A program made the position numbers and the translations under genes. The notes beneath the pieces were generated by a model. That model saw only the letters and a program-made list of their open reading frames with translations, ran no database searches and had not been told where the DNA came from. DNA of 64,000 nt from Tethya wilhelma (lineage: Eukaryota > Porifera > Demospongiae > Tethyida > Tethyidae), in contig CAXIPT010000013.1 in NCBI GenBank assembly GCA_964030475.1, forward strand, positions 399,408 to 463,407, in the 5' to 3' direction. Positions 12,860 through 24,899 of this stretch are shown here, one piece after another (positions within the stretch are counted from its first letter, which is position 1; each line of letters starts with the position of its first letter).

Positions 12860-13902
12860 GAAACATTTATTTTTTACCTATCCAATCATGAGTCAGCCTT
12901 AGCTGTATCGACCCCTCTTACATCTATACTATAGCTAGTTAGATATTATAAACTTACTTACACGTAACTGCTGGATTCTGACATCTAACAAAAGCCTCGT
13001 AACCATCTATGTTCGTTGCGGTAGAAATTTCAAAGTTGCTTTAACGGCCACGCCCCCATAAATTATTATGACAATTACAACTTCAGTTTTGCACACAATT
13101 TTCCATGCTAAAATCCCTAAACTGAACCAAATTCAGCCATCCACTCCTCAGCCTGCACTCTTTCCTACGATCAGCCTCTTCATAGCCATCATGGAGGCAT
13201 CTCTGGATAGAAATCAAATGGAAACCAGTAAGCCTGTAAGTCAAAGTGCTCAATTAAATCTTACTCCTAACAGATGAAAGTTTTTGCTAACCTAGCTGCA
13301 AACGTTAGTATGTCAGCTCCACTGTAGCCTTCACACAAACACTCAAAGATAACCAACCTAACATGATTGTGATCCTAGTACCAATCTCATCAGTATATAA
13401 AGACGGTACTGCATAGTAACGAGCCTATAGTGAACAAATACACAATGTCATGTGAAATATAATGCAAAACACATTCATATTATCATTACAAGAAGAATAT
13501 AAGTATACGCAACACTAGAAAATCAAACAATAACCATAATCATGAGTGCAATTCCTGGACCAATGATTCCACACATGTATGTGGTATGAGTGCATGACCA
13601 TTAATTTCAAAGAGAATTCTGACTATAGCTTCTCTGACTAGTCTCCTAGCAGCTATGTGCACGTGCAGTATGGAACTGCAATGGAACTAGGAAAATGCAT
13701 GGCATTGATAGGGGTGAGCCTGAGTGCCATAAATTGGCATAACGACTTACAATACAGTATTTCATGTGTCTTAGGCTACTGCATGGGTATCTGTCAACAG
13801 CATTGCAATTTGCACAACAGTCATACATGTAAGGGTAAACCATCCCCACTATATACTTAATGCTTATTTCTAAGCTCAAGGAGAGGATGATGTAGTATCA
13901 CN
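12860..13902. other. Intergenic region, no supported gene
   Basis: Between the ankyrin gene and N13902. It includes the probable promoter of the ankyrin gene. A short plus-strand frame around 13190-13277 has no supporting domain. No RNA gene seen. Confidence 0.45.
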
Positions 13903-13991
<89 letters not shown>

Positions 13992-14028
13992 TCACACGCA
14001 CGCACACACGCACACACACACACACACA
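13903..14028. repeat. (CA)n microsatellite
   Basis: An imperfect CA tract of about 125 bp starting directly after N13902, with CG and TC interruptions. Its position at the gap suggests it is where assembly failed. Confidence 0.95.
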
Positions 14029-14103
14029 GCATTAGTGAGTGACTCTAATGGATCGGCCATTGTAAGATCCATGACACAAGTTTAATGAACTGCACTTCAT
14101 GTC
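14029..14103 (+). repeat. 75-bp segment, inverted copy at 24491-24565
   Basis: GCATTAGTGAGTGACTCTAA onward is exactly matched in reverse complement at 24491-24565. Both copies lie between a single N and a CA/GT tract, implying overlapping contig ends placed in opposite orientations. Confidence 0.9.
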
Positions 14104-14548
14104 TCTTTTTGTGTGTGTACATTTTTTTGTTTTTTCAATTACATGTTTGTTTCACATGGGACGTATGTACGTGGTTTTGTTTGCATATTCTCAAGAAATA
14201 ATATATTTGCTTTGTTTGTAAGCTGCTCTGAGAGCTGTGTGTGTACATGTGTGTGTACTGAATGTATATTTATCTGTTTGTTGACCTGCTGTCTTGTTAC
14301 ATTACATGTATATAGTTTGTGTGTGTGTCTGCCATACCAACACTCATTATAAAAACAATTGATAAATATTTTGCTACCTTATAAAGCTACCTTACAGCCT
14401 GACATGCCTGACGTTTAAGCCAGGTATTATGAGGGATGCTGCTAAATAAATAAAACAATTAATAATATGCTATATTAAAAGTTAGTTAAATCAAAACCTA
14501 GATGACTAATCAATAAATTATAATAATGTATAATACTGTGCTGTTGGG
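14104..14548. other. Spacer, no gene seen
   Basis: AT-rich, GT-rich DNA downstream of HELZ2-like copy B. Short frames here are low-complexity and lack splice or domain support. Confidence 0.45.
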
Positions 14549-17500
14549 TTATTTTGTGAGCTGATGGACATCTTTAAGCGTGGGGAACTTTGACCCCCTA
14601 ACCACACACTTCCTGTCTTCATAATGCTGAATCAGCTCTTTCCATGTGTCATCATACTTCAATAACTCCTTGTTTCCTGCAATAATTATTGTAAGCAGAT
14701 AAATTTAACCCTTTGAGTGCACATCATGCAAATTAAAGGGGGTTAATAATAAAATATGGAAGGGGTGTTCACCCTACACTCACCCACAATGACGAGGCCA
14801 TATTTGCTCCTTGTGATGCCCACATTGATCTGGTGTTTGTCCGTGATGAAGCCAAGGTGTTCCAGCACCCAGCCACGATCAGGTTGGATGTGTTCAGGAT
14901 GGGCTATCTCTACTAGTGGCTGAGATCGAACTGTTGATAGGACCACTATTCCATATTCATCACCTTCAAAGATAAAGGATATAATGCCCAATTAGACAAG
15001 CACACGTACAAAACAATATTTGGCACTGTTATAGCCTGAACTAGCCTCGTTCCCAGGTTCTCACCTTTGACCGAGTGTAAGGTCAAAGGTGAGAGCCTGG
15101 GAACGAGGCTAGCCTGAACTTCAAGATACCTTGGCTATCATTAATGGATGCCACTTTTACAGCTGGCTCCGCCTTGTCTATCGGTGAGTGAGGATCCACC
15201 AGCAGCTGTGGGTGTTTGACCATCTCTCTCTTTATCTCTTCCTTCTGAGCTTTGTAGGGAGTAAGAACTGCTAGCTGGTCCAAAGGAACTTTGTGAACTT
15301 GATGAAGAACACGGACAATTTCTACCTGCAAAACAACAAATGAGTGATTACTGCCATACACTTCCATTACAATTTAACTCATGAACCTACCACTTTCACC
15401 GCCTCTCTCATGTTGAATTTTGACTCTCTACCAATCCTCTGATCTTCTTCCCCAACAACATCACAGAATAAGATTGGGTAATTAGTTCCTTGTGGCCAAA
15501 ATCTGCCCAGGTTAGTTTCATGGCAGTTCCGTTTCTTCACAGAATCATCAGCTTTTAGTTTTCCTTCATAGAAATGCTCAGATGGGAACTCACAGATAGC
15601 CTCATGCTATAATTATACAGAGTGTATACATGAATCTTGTGGCTACTATGAACATGATTGAACCGTAACTCAATAACAGGTACTTTCAGTGATCACTTAC
15701 CATTCTGTATTGTGTGGTGAGTCTCTTGGTAAATTGGTCATCAAATTTCTCAGCGTATCTCTCAAACAGTGAGTTGGCAAGTCCATTCTCCTTGGCTGGT
15801 TGATACTCAATAACAGGCTGGAGTTGTTTGTGGTCTCCAATGAGTACCACGTGCTCACAGAGGCTGATTGGAACCACTGATTCTGGCTCCGTTGCCATGC
15901 CACTCTCATCAATGATGCACTGATGAGGTGTAACAAACTCCATACGATTGCTAGCTGCTTCGTTGCATGTGCAGAGGATTATGTCAAATTTTTTGCTTTT
16001 CAGAAATTCTTCTTCTGCATTTGCCAGTGCTCTGCGATGCTCAATGCATAGCTTTCCACTTGGCAGCTTTTTGTCTCTTTCAACAGACTTTAGTTGTTCT
16101 TCCAAAACTTTCAGTTTATGAACTGCCTTGATTCCTTCAGACTCTCTAAGATTCACGTGCAAGGCATACTTGAACAGATCTGACTCTACATTGTAGTCTG
16201 AAACATTGGACTGTGTTTGATTTGTCTTAGGACTGGTGTGATACTTCCTTTCAACAGAGCGGCTGTAAATTCTGAGGATTTTCAAATTCAACTGTGGATT
16301 TTTGTGGCAAAGCATGTCAAGTTTTCCTGTATGTAAAATGCAGATTTACATTTCCACTAAAAACTTGTAACCATACACACATTCAGCTGTATAGTTAGTA
16401 CTTACTCAGTACAACATCCACAGACTTGTTTGAAGGGCCACAGTAGAGTACACATTGACTAGGTGAGAGGGTTTTGTTAGCCATTGCAAATATGTATGCA
16501 ATATGAGCTCCAGTTTCACTTTTACCAGTGCCTGCAGTAATCAAACATTTGTAAACCATAATATTATATACCAAGGATTAGAATCCATTAATTTTGTACC
16601 TGGAGGTCCTTGAATAAGCTGAAACTTCTTCGTCAATGCTAATTCAATTGCTTCTTTCTGTCCCTGATTTAATAGTTTCCTACTATCTCCCCATAAAGTT
16701 GTAGCCAACTTGTCTCTCATGAATACCTTTCTTGCAGCTTCGTGGTGCTTTTCTGGCACTGCACAACACGTGAATTGTTACCATTATAGTGAGTTGGTTA
16801 TAGTACAATAATCACAAACACATGCACTAACCTTTGGCTCTTTTTAGCTCTTCCTCTTTCTTTCCCAGTGCTACCTGAGAGACTAGTTCACTGATCGGCT
16901 TTTGTTTCCTTTCAAAACGATGTTTGTATAGTGTGCGTGATTTGTCCAGCTTGAGAAGTCCTTTGTACACTCGCCTGTTGATAGAAAACAATTAAATTAA
17001 TATGTCCATACACATACTAGTTTACAGTATCTGATGAATGCAAGCATAATCATTCCTTACTGGTAAGACACAGCCAAAGAAATCAACTGCAGCTCACAGG
17101 TCTGTTTCAGCACGTCATTTTTCACCAACATCTCTGAGATTCGACAGTTTCTCTCTCCAATGAACTTCATGTAGATAATAATACCATTGTATTCTTCTTC
17201 ATCCTCGTCTCTTTCTTCCACCTTATGGACCACCAGGTGGAAGACAGCCCGTGTCTTGTGATGGGGATCAGTGCCATATCGCACACACACAAGATCTCCG
17301 ACACTGATCTTGAAAAATTCTGAGCAATTCTCCACAAAATCCTTAGGCTGTCTCATCACCACACTCTTGTCATCAATGGTGTAGTACACTTCATCAATAC
17401 AGTTGGAAGGTATGCTCAGCTTAGGCCATTCTAGTTTGACATCTTGAATAATGGTTGGTTGACAATCCCTCACACTCGACTCAGCTGCTTCAGCTAATAG

Positions 17501-20500
17501 TACCCTCTCCCACAACTTTACATACTGTTGGATGGTAAGGTAATGCTTTCGTGAGGCCTTGGAGATGTCACAGTCAGAGAAGCAGTCAGCAGGACGGGCA
17601 TTGTGTTGAACACATACACGTATAGCTGGACTTAGTTCAACCATCTGGACAGTTGGAGTGATGTGAGACTCTCGCAGTGCTTGCGTCATCCACACTTTGA
17701 GTGAGGAGTTTTCTTGTAAACTGAACTTCAATGAGTAGTTGAGAAATGGTGATGTACCATTGAATGGGGACTTAGTTTTGGAATCTTGGCCTTTAATTGC
17801 AATGTCTGGCAAAACAGCCTTGAACTCTGTCATTCTTTCTTCTGTTGGATTTTTGACAAATTCTAAAGCTTTGCACCATCCTTCAGAAGCTACTTTAACC
17901 ATAGAGGGATCCAATGGAGCAAAGTAACACTGCTTGGTCATTGCTTTTAATTCATCATCGTTAGAGCACAAAACTTCCAAAGTGATATTTGGATCAATAT
18001 CTTCTCGTTGGCGGTGAATCTCTGAGAGACTATGAAACAGCTGATCAAAAACTTTAGTGCCATGTTTTTCATTCATGGAAGTTATTTTGACTTTCCAGTG
18101 GTAGAACTTTGCAGGATTGGGTGTTTCTTCAATTTCACTTTGTTTGTCAAATGGACCAATATGTCTAACTTTGATTTTCTTGTCTCTTTTAGGCAAGCAG
18201 TCCAGCTTAAGTTTGGGAAAGAAAAACTCAATCGAACCCTTTGCAACTTTTGTAACAAATGCATCAAACACTTCACTACTGGAAGCAAATTTGACAGCTA
18301 ATTCCACATTTGACATACTCTTCTCAAATTGGCTTGCATTTTTGTTCTTACTGTTAAGATTATGGCATAGTTTAGATAGTTCTTCTTTCTCAAAGATGAG
18401 AGGCCTACCTGATAACAACTGCTGTACCATTCTCTGGACTACCACATCACAATATCTTCTCATTGGAGATGTAAAGTGAGTGTACTCGTCCAAACAAAGA
18501 CCAAAGTGATGATACTTTGATGGGTCAGGTTCATCTTGACTGTCTGTACAGCAGTACTTAGCTCTTCGGAAGTTGGACTTCATTTCAGATTGGGCAGCTG
18601 CTAATTGTGGGTAGTATCTGTCGGAGGTGATTAAACAAGCCAGGAATACCAAATCCTCTGATGAGGTGAGGTTTGTTAATGTTCTTTTGGGGATTACTAG
18701 CTCTACTGTGTCCAAAGGTTGACCATGATTATCAACAGTGTAGGACATGGAGAAATGAGAGAGACTGTAGGAGTAAGGCACTAGCTGTCTATTTTTTGAC
18801 AGAAATGATTTCATTGCTTCTTCATTTGGAGGTCCCTGGCGTCTTAAGACTGCAAGGTCAGGCAAATGTTGGTGGATTTTCTTAGCAACAGTCGAGTTAG
18901 CCCATATCATTAGCTCTTCCACCAGCATATGTGATTGCCAGCAGTATGCATCTTCAAGCTCGTTGATGTCATAACAATATGCAGCATCACTTCTCAGTCT
19001 TTCTTGTTTCATGCAGTATGCTATCTTGTAAAGGAGCTTCAATGTGTCAGAGAGAGACGGCTGTTCTTTGTCCAAGTTGTACTTTTGAACACCATTTTGT
19101 GGCTCAGTATCTTTGGTAGGTATCTTTCCATTCATGATCTCTTGGGCATTACTGTAAGTCAGCTGTACAGTCGATTTGATTTGTGACATTTTCACTCTAG
19201 GCTCTTCAATTTGAATACCATCTCCAGTGATAGTTACATTGGCTATCACAGAGACCACATCTCGAAGACAGTTTGGAACGAGAGACAACTTCTTGCGAGT
19301 TTCAACAGAAAGCATGTGCATAATCTTACCTTTGGTCCCTCCATAGACTGATGTGGCCATTTGTCTAGCTTCTTTGTCCTCCATTGAATCATGTGGCAAG
19401 TGTTTGGCTACATTAGCTATGTGAACACCTAGCTCAAATGACTCTAATCCATCATCTCCTTGAGGCAATCTCTTAAGAGATAAAGCATCATCTAAGTTTT
19501 GTGCTTCATTTGGATCAATAGTGAAGAGACGATCGTACAGTGGACCAGTTGCTGGATCTCGTTCACAGTCAGTAGCATCAATATTAGTACAAACATCATT
19601 AAACTGAACTTTATGCTGTAATTTCAGCAATCGTTCGGCTCTGAAGGCAGTGGTACCTTTAGGTATGGCACAGATCACCATGCCAAGGGGTGAACGGTAC
19701 TTGGTATTCCACTGAATGAAGGACACAATAAAAAGCATGTTTTTGGCAACTGAAAGAGGTATCACATTTTGAATCTGTGGAAGTTCACCATTTCTAATAG
19801 CCTCAATGGACTTGGGGGTGAAAACTACTACATCCTTTGACTGCTGTAGTTCTTCAGTAATAGCATCCTTTCTTTTCTTTGTAAGCAAATCTCGTGAGAG
19901 TCGAGGCAAATTAACAAAGTTTGGGTTTTTCCTGTCTACTGGACAGAACACAATGGGATTTCTGTGATACACTTGACAGAGAAAATCTCTGTCGTTCCCT
20001 TGTCGATCGCTGATTATCGGCTCAGAAATTAATACTCTGCCATAATGCTTTCCCTCAGGACAATCTTCAAACACACCAACTTGGACAGTGTCACCATCGA
20101 ATGCACCAATCCTGTTTTTTTTACCTTTAATTGTAATGACGCTTTTGTTGGCATCCAGTGGAGTGGCTGTAGCCTCTCGGGGGTTATCAATAGAAAGAAT
20201 GCAGCCATAAATCTCAACAAAACTAACTGGTTCACTTTCAGTTTCACTGGTTTTGTCATCCACAGCACTCTGATTTTTATTGTTTGGTGGGGCATCAAAT
20301 TTCCAGGCAATGTCAGCATTTTCTACACGAGACAAGGTAAGCTTCAATTTTTGACAAGCAGGAATACTTTCAAGCGTCTTGCGATAAGCTTTGAGAATGC
20401 TGTCAGGTTTAGCAGTGGAGGTTGGCTCTTCAAGTTTGAAAGAATCACTAAATACTCTCTTGAAAAGAAGTTCCTTCAATTGAGGAACATCAGGATGGTT

Positions 20501-22625
20501 TTCCTGCTTTGGTGGCTTAAGGATATAGAATGTATTGCATTCTAAACATCGCTTGATGTACTGACTCCAGCACTTTGCCTTGTCACCATTACCAGTTTTT
20601 TCTTTGTAATTTTCAACCATGTTCTTCTCCATGCTCAGCAGGAAGAATGGATTACCCACAGCTACTACTAGAGACTGGGACCTTGTGATTGCAGTATTGA
20701 ACACATATGGGTCACAGAAACTCTTTGTGGGATTCTTGCTTTCACATAATATACCACTATCTTCGGACTCAGTAGCAGCTTCAGATGTTCCAATAAAAAT
20801 TGCCTGAAATTCCTGTCCTGAAAGGATATAGATATATACAAAGCAAGCTAACATCATGATAAGCAATATAGTTTCGTTATACAGACCTTGGATGTCATAG
20901 GATGGTAGTACTTCAATTCCTTTGAGACTTTGGTAATGTTTGTCATTCAAGAGCTGCCTTAAAAGTGAACACTGGTTTGGTGTAAAAAAATTCACATCAC
21001 AGATTGTACTAATAGTACGAAATCATCAATACCTGACTGGCAGATGATGACATGATACACAGTCTCTTTAGGTTGTCTTTATTTAGTTTCCCCCAAACTT
21101 GGTCCGGCCATTCAGATTCAGAGCAGAATTTCAAAGCAACATCCAAGAGAGCACGAGCTTCTTCAAAATCAGTGCTTTTTGGGTGGCTGGAAATATCTTT
21201 AAAATTTGCTGCAGGACAGTAGAATTGCAATGGAAATGTTATTGATGGATGAGGAATGGCTCCATCAACTCTGCACTGGAGTGTTGATGCATAAAAAAGG
21301 CTGGAGGGGAGCATTAATATTCCACTGTGACAGCGATAGTTGGTTGTGAGAGAAACTGAACTGCTATCAGCAACGTCTCCAAGGGATTCATACAGCTTGT
21401 GAAGTCTTTCCAGCATGGAGGTCTGTAGCCCATACTTTGAAGCTTTCTCACCAAGTACAAGCATTTGAGGACCAACCTGTAAAGAATTCGTACTGGAATT
21501 GATGATAGCTATAGCATGATGTAAACAAAAATTAATTAATTAATATGTTAAAGGTCCATGCATGCATATGTGTAAATATTAGTTAACATGCCAAAACCCA
21601 CCTGCTTATGATCACCAGCAATGATAATCTTGGTATTTTTGCCTGCAAAACAAAGTGGTCCAAGTGTCTCGGGTTCTCTGGTCTGTGCTCCTTCATCAAT
21701 CAGGATGTGAGTAAAGAAGCCTTCTGCTGGGTGGTTCTTTATTTTTTTCACAAGAGAAGGTGCTGTTCCTAGAGTTGTAACTATCAGCCGATACTTGAAT
21801 AATAGAGGAACCGAATATTTTGTCCTATAATATTCTTTATATTTCATTTCAATTTGTGAATGATGTGAACTATTTGCAGTGACACGTACAAAATTGACAA
21901 ACCATGGGAATTTTTTATCACGCTTCATTTGGCCAAAATACTCAACAAAGGTATCGACTGAAACTTGGTGATGAGCACATACAAGAACTCGATGTTCTTT
22001 AGACTCCTCAAGAAACTCATATGCTGCTCGAGCAAGTAACCGTGTCTTACCAGTGCCAAATGGACCAGCTAACAAGACAGGAACTTCTGGTGAACACTGC
22101 ATTACAGCAGACAAAGCTTGAAGCTGCCCATAGTCAAGATCTAACAGGCCAGGCCAAGGAGGTCTGCGGTGTGTGTATTCATCAACTAAGCAGCTAGAAA
22201 AGCTGTCTTTATTGGGAATCAGTCTCTCAATTACACTTTCTGGAAGCCTGTTTAGTGCCTCGTGGAGACCACGAAAATAAGAATGCTTGAGATTGAATTG
22301 AACTTCTAATTTCCTAGTAAAAATAGTCTTGGATATTAAATGAAGCTTCTCCACTTCAGCTTGAGTCAAAGCAAAAAATATAGCATTATATTCTGAGTGA
22401 ATTCTCTTTGAAGAATGGGCATAAACATGCTTCACTTTAATGGCAATTTTTTTCTCTTCAAATATGATTGATGAGCTTTCACTTGCTTGTTTTGCATAGT
22501 CAAATATATCTGCATCATCAGTGAAGATATGACCATAGCGAACATACTCTTCGTTCCAATCATGTTTCAGACCATCAGGTATATAATTCTTCTGATAGAA
22601 GGTAACTTCGTACATTCCATTGCAC
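14549..22625 (-). CDS. HELZ2-like copy B: helicase, RNB ribonuclease domain, helicase
   Basis: Minus-strand exons: 22625-21602, 21476-21033, about 21011-20886, 20817-17061 (one exon of 3.76 kb), 16977 to about 16832, about 16758-16601, 16532-16407, 16326-15700, about 15608-15392, 15327-15128, about 14964-14786 and 14676-14549 (stop TAA). Helicase 1 has 'GPFGTGKTR', 'LIDEGAQTREPE', 'LTTNYRCHSG' and 'NTAITRSQSLVVAVG'. The long exon then carries an RNase II-type RNB domain: 'FTIDPNEAQNLDDALS' near 19530 and 'YTHFTSPMRRYCDVV' near 18470. Helicase 2 has GPPGTGK, 'IIDESGMATEPES', 'LTTQYRM' and 'VGITRSKYG'. This order is diagnostic of HELZ2. The 5' end is missing: the exon carrying the 'LLCWEE' module expected upstream of 22625 is not found before N23270. 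The first RNB acidic cluster has Asn where RNase II has Asp207. Confidence 0.88.
15041..15112. mobile_element. Foldback MITE with 32-bp arms in a HELZ2-B intron
   Basis: Arms 15041-15072 and 15081-15112 are complementary with one mismatch and an 8-bp loop. The termini read CTAGCCTCGTTCCCAGG. A direct repeat AGCCTGAACT (15033-15042 and 15111-15120) looks like a target-site duplication. A related element sits at 59155-59273. The paralogous intron in copy A lacks it, so it inserted after the duplication or was lost there. Confidence 0.8.
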
Positions 22626-22706
22626 CTATATATAAATTATACAGGCAAATTATACTTCATCTGATTCACTCAATATTATATATATCATATTATAAGCAAA
22701 GTTGTG

Positions 22707-22732
22707 TGTGTCCGTGTGTGTGTGTGTGTGTA
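22707..22732. repeat. (GT)n microsatellite
   Basis: A short GT tract just upstream of the 5'-most visible exon of HELZ2-like copy B. Confidence 0.85.
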
Positions 22733-22858
22733 ACGGAAGGTCACCGGAAGTGATGCGACCTCGAGCTAAAATGCTACTTTTTCTCTGGACTGGGAAAATT
22801 TCAAACTATGAAAAGTGTTCCTAGAGAGCTAGCTTAGATAGTCCAAGCCTAATGTAGA

Positions 22859-23137
22859 ATGGCAGGCGCTACAAGTATGGCTAACTTTTTTGAGATCCCT
22901 GACAAGGCTTACCAGTGGCATCCGTATCCGACAAAGAAGCGTGATATAGAAGCCAATCTTTCACAAGAGAAGCGTAGCGAGGGGAGCGCTTTCGCTTCTA
23001 GAAGTCTGCTTCTCTGTCGCTGTACACGAAACACAGCTAGCCAGACAGATAACGAGTTTCTTTGCCAGCTGATTGCAAAAATGGCGGAAGTCGGAAAAGG
23101 GTCGTCCGTGACGTCACGTATTGAGGTAGATTGCTGA
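22859..23137 (+). CDS. Hypothetical 92-residue ORF, possible first exon or chance frame
   Basis: The frame begins ATGGCAGGCGCTACAAG and encodes MAGATSMANFFEIPDKAYQW and onward. No domain is recognised. The surroundings look promoter-like: a palindromic CRE-type TGACGTCA at 23109-23116 and AATGGCGGAAG just before it. It lies upstream of HELZ2-like copy B on the opposite strand and ends before repeat X at 23271. It could be the 5' exon of a plus-strand gene cut by the gap, part of the copy B promoter, or non-coding. Confidence 0.25.
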   Translation: MAGATSMANFFEIPDKAYQWHPYPTKKRDIEANLSQEKRSEGSAFASRSLLLCRCTRNTASQTDNEFLCQLIAKMAEVGKGSSVTSRIEVDC

Positions 23138-23270
23138 GCATGAGCTGGCCAAATTGCAGAGAGGAGCAGTACAATGAGTACATGCCATGGTTACCTTTGT
23201 TTCCCTGCCCAGTTATTGCTATGCAGATGACTGTGCTAAGCAGCTTGCATGCATCTAGCAGTAAATATCN

Positions 23271-23912
23271 TTATTTTTTTGAAATTTTTGCTACTTGTTC
23301 ATTCACTTTTTTCAACACTACAGTGTGAAGACTGTTAGAGACTGGTTAGTCCCTACAAAAAGTTTGAGTATAGCAGCTAAATACATGCATTATAATGTTT
23401 GAGTAACTAATGCGCATGCGCGTTAAATGCCACGTGGATAGATAATGACCTTTGAACTCTACCTGCAGGGAAGACTGCTACGTTGAAGTACATGAATTTA
23501 TATGCTAAGTTTCAAAGCTTTCTAGTTTTTGTTTAAGCATATTTGTGATGAAATCGAGTATCAAGGAACGTAGTTCCCTTGAAAAGGACTTATCTTGTGC
23601 TGTTAAAGTAGGCTCAACACTTTCTGGTTCTCTGGAAGTCGTGTTCAAGTAAGTCAGTTAGTACGTATTACTAAGTTAGGAGAACAAAAATGGCACTATT
23701 GTGGCTTCCCACTAGCGCTCTCTACGAGTGCCCAGTGAAGTTTCTGTGAGTTTCTGGCCTTGCATGCAGTTGGAAACCTGTTGGGGAGAGCCTTTGAGCA
23801 GGTTTGAGGGCCTAACTTTGTTTTGCTAGATTTTTATGGTGATAAACATTTTGTATTGTGTCTATGAGACATGTGGCCCATTCCTACTATACGTACTACC
23901 GTACGTATGATA
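23271..23912 (+). mobile_element. Repeat family X, copy 3
   Basis: Starts directly after N23270 with TTATTTTTTTGAAATTTTTG, parallel to 1735-2328, and shares near-identity with 5775-6142 over its last 370 bp. It ends CCGTACGTATGATA. No coding potential seen. Confidence 0.8.
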
Positions 23913-23954
23913 AAACAAACAGATAACTTAAACTAGACTGCCGGCCAAGAGTTG

Positions 23955-24058
23955 GGTATAAAAATGAAGTAGTCATGTGCCGAAATTGAGACATGCCTTG
24001 TTCCAATACTTTTTAACGCACTGCCCATTCCTACACTATTTATTTTTTTGAAATTTTT
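23955..24058 (+). mobile_element. Repeat family X, copy 4 (5' end only)
   Basis: Contains AAATGAAGTAGTCATGTGCC and CCCATTCCTACACTATTTAT, the start of the family as in 1651-1755. It breaks off after about 100 bp. Confidence 0.7.
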
Positions 24059-24260
24059 CCAAGTCATGGCCCAGGAATAGACTCAGAGTAAGCCATAATT
24101 ATAATTATATTGGCTTCTATTACCAGCTGCAGTAGGAGAGCTTAAATAAGATTTCTCTATAATTTATATATAATCTTATTATATATACTCATGCAATTGT
24201 GCTTGAATGAGTTTTAAGCATTTTTGTGATAATTTTCAGTCATGTTCTTTATTCACACAG

Positions 24261-24399
24261 GTGTTTCCAGAGTTGAAGTTCCGTTATGTTGAAGAAGACC
24301 AGCCAGAGGAGTTCTTTATTCCCTATGTGTGGACACTAGTCTTTAAATCATCAGCACTGCATTGGGACAATAGCAAAATTCATTTTTCCACCTCTTAAT
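24261..24399 (+). CDS. Putative terminal exon of an unidentified gene
   Basis: After the acceptor TTTATTCACACAG a frame encodes [19 protein letters not shown] and about 27 further residues to TAA at 24397-24399. The composition is protein-like and the acceptor is good. No upstream exon is visible between 23912 and 24260, and N24490 follows. It may be the last exon of a gene lost at a gap, or a pseudogene fragment. I do not recognise the family. Confidence 0.35.
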
Positions 24400-24490
24400 T
24401 ATTATGTAATTTGATTCATGTCAATCATGTGGTTTCTGATGTTGACCTTTGAGGTAAAAGTGCTTTCTGTGCATGTTTGCAAGCCGTTGN

Positions 24491-24565
24491 GACATGAAGT
24501 GCAGTTCATTAAACTTGTGTCATGGATCTTACAATGGCCGATCCATTAGAGTCACTCACTAATGC
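24491..24565 (-). repeat. Inverted copy of 14029-14103
   Basis: Reverse complement of the 75-bp segment at 14029-14103, followed by a GT tract (24566-24593). It begins directly after N24490. Confidence 0.9.
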
Positions 24566-24659
24566 TGTGTGTGTGTGTGTGTGCGTGTGTGTGGATCAAT
24601 AAAAACTATCCTAATGATAAGCTACTAGTTAAAGTTGTCCTGTATTTTATTGTCACTAT

Positions 24660-24815
24660 AATATTATTATTATAAGTGCTGTTTTGTTACTAAAATAAAA
24701 TATGCGACATTATATGACATTCTATGAATTTCTGTGACATTCTGGTTTTGTTTCTAGCATGATCTAGGTACCACGTCCAGATACTAGCTCTGTGTACATA
24801 CGTATATTGTGAGCT
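24660..24815 (+). repeat. Dispersed repeat family Y, copy 1
   Basis: Shares TTTCTAGCATGATCTAGGTACCAC and flanking text, with substitutions and indels, with about 42000-42135. A related piece with TATAAGCGTGGTTTTGTTAC is at about 41302-41400. All copies lie beside (CA)n tracts and gaps. Confidence 0.6.
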
Positions 24816-24899
24816 TGTTAATAAAAAATGTCCCAAAACGTCACAGTTTATTTTTGCTAACAAAACAGCGCTTATATAGTGACACAGTTCCTTTAACCA

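Noticed and set aside
13068..13277. Plus-strand ORF with MEASLDRNQMETSK
   Set aside because: Only about 30 codons after the inner ATG, no domain, no downstream exon before N13902.
17739..20807. Several plus-strand ORFs of 60-166 codons inside HELZ2-like copy B
   Set aside because: They are opposite-strand shadows of the long RNB exon.
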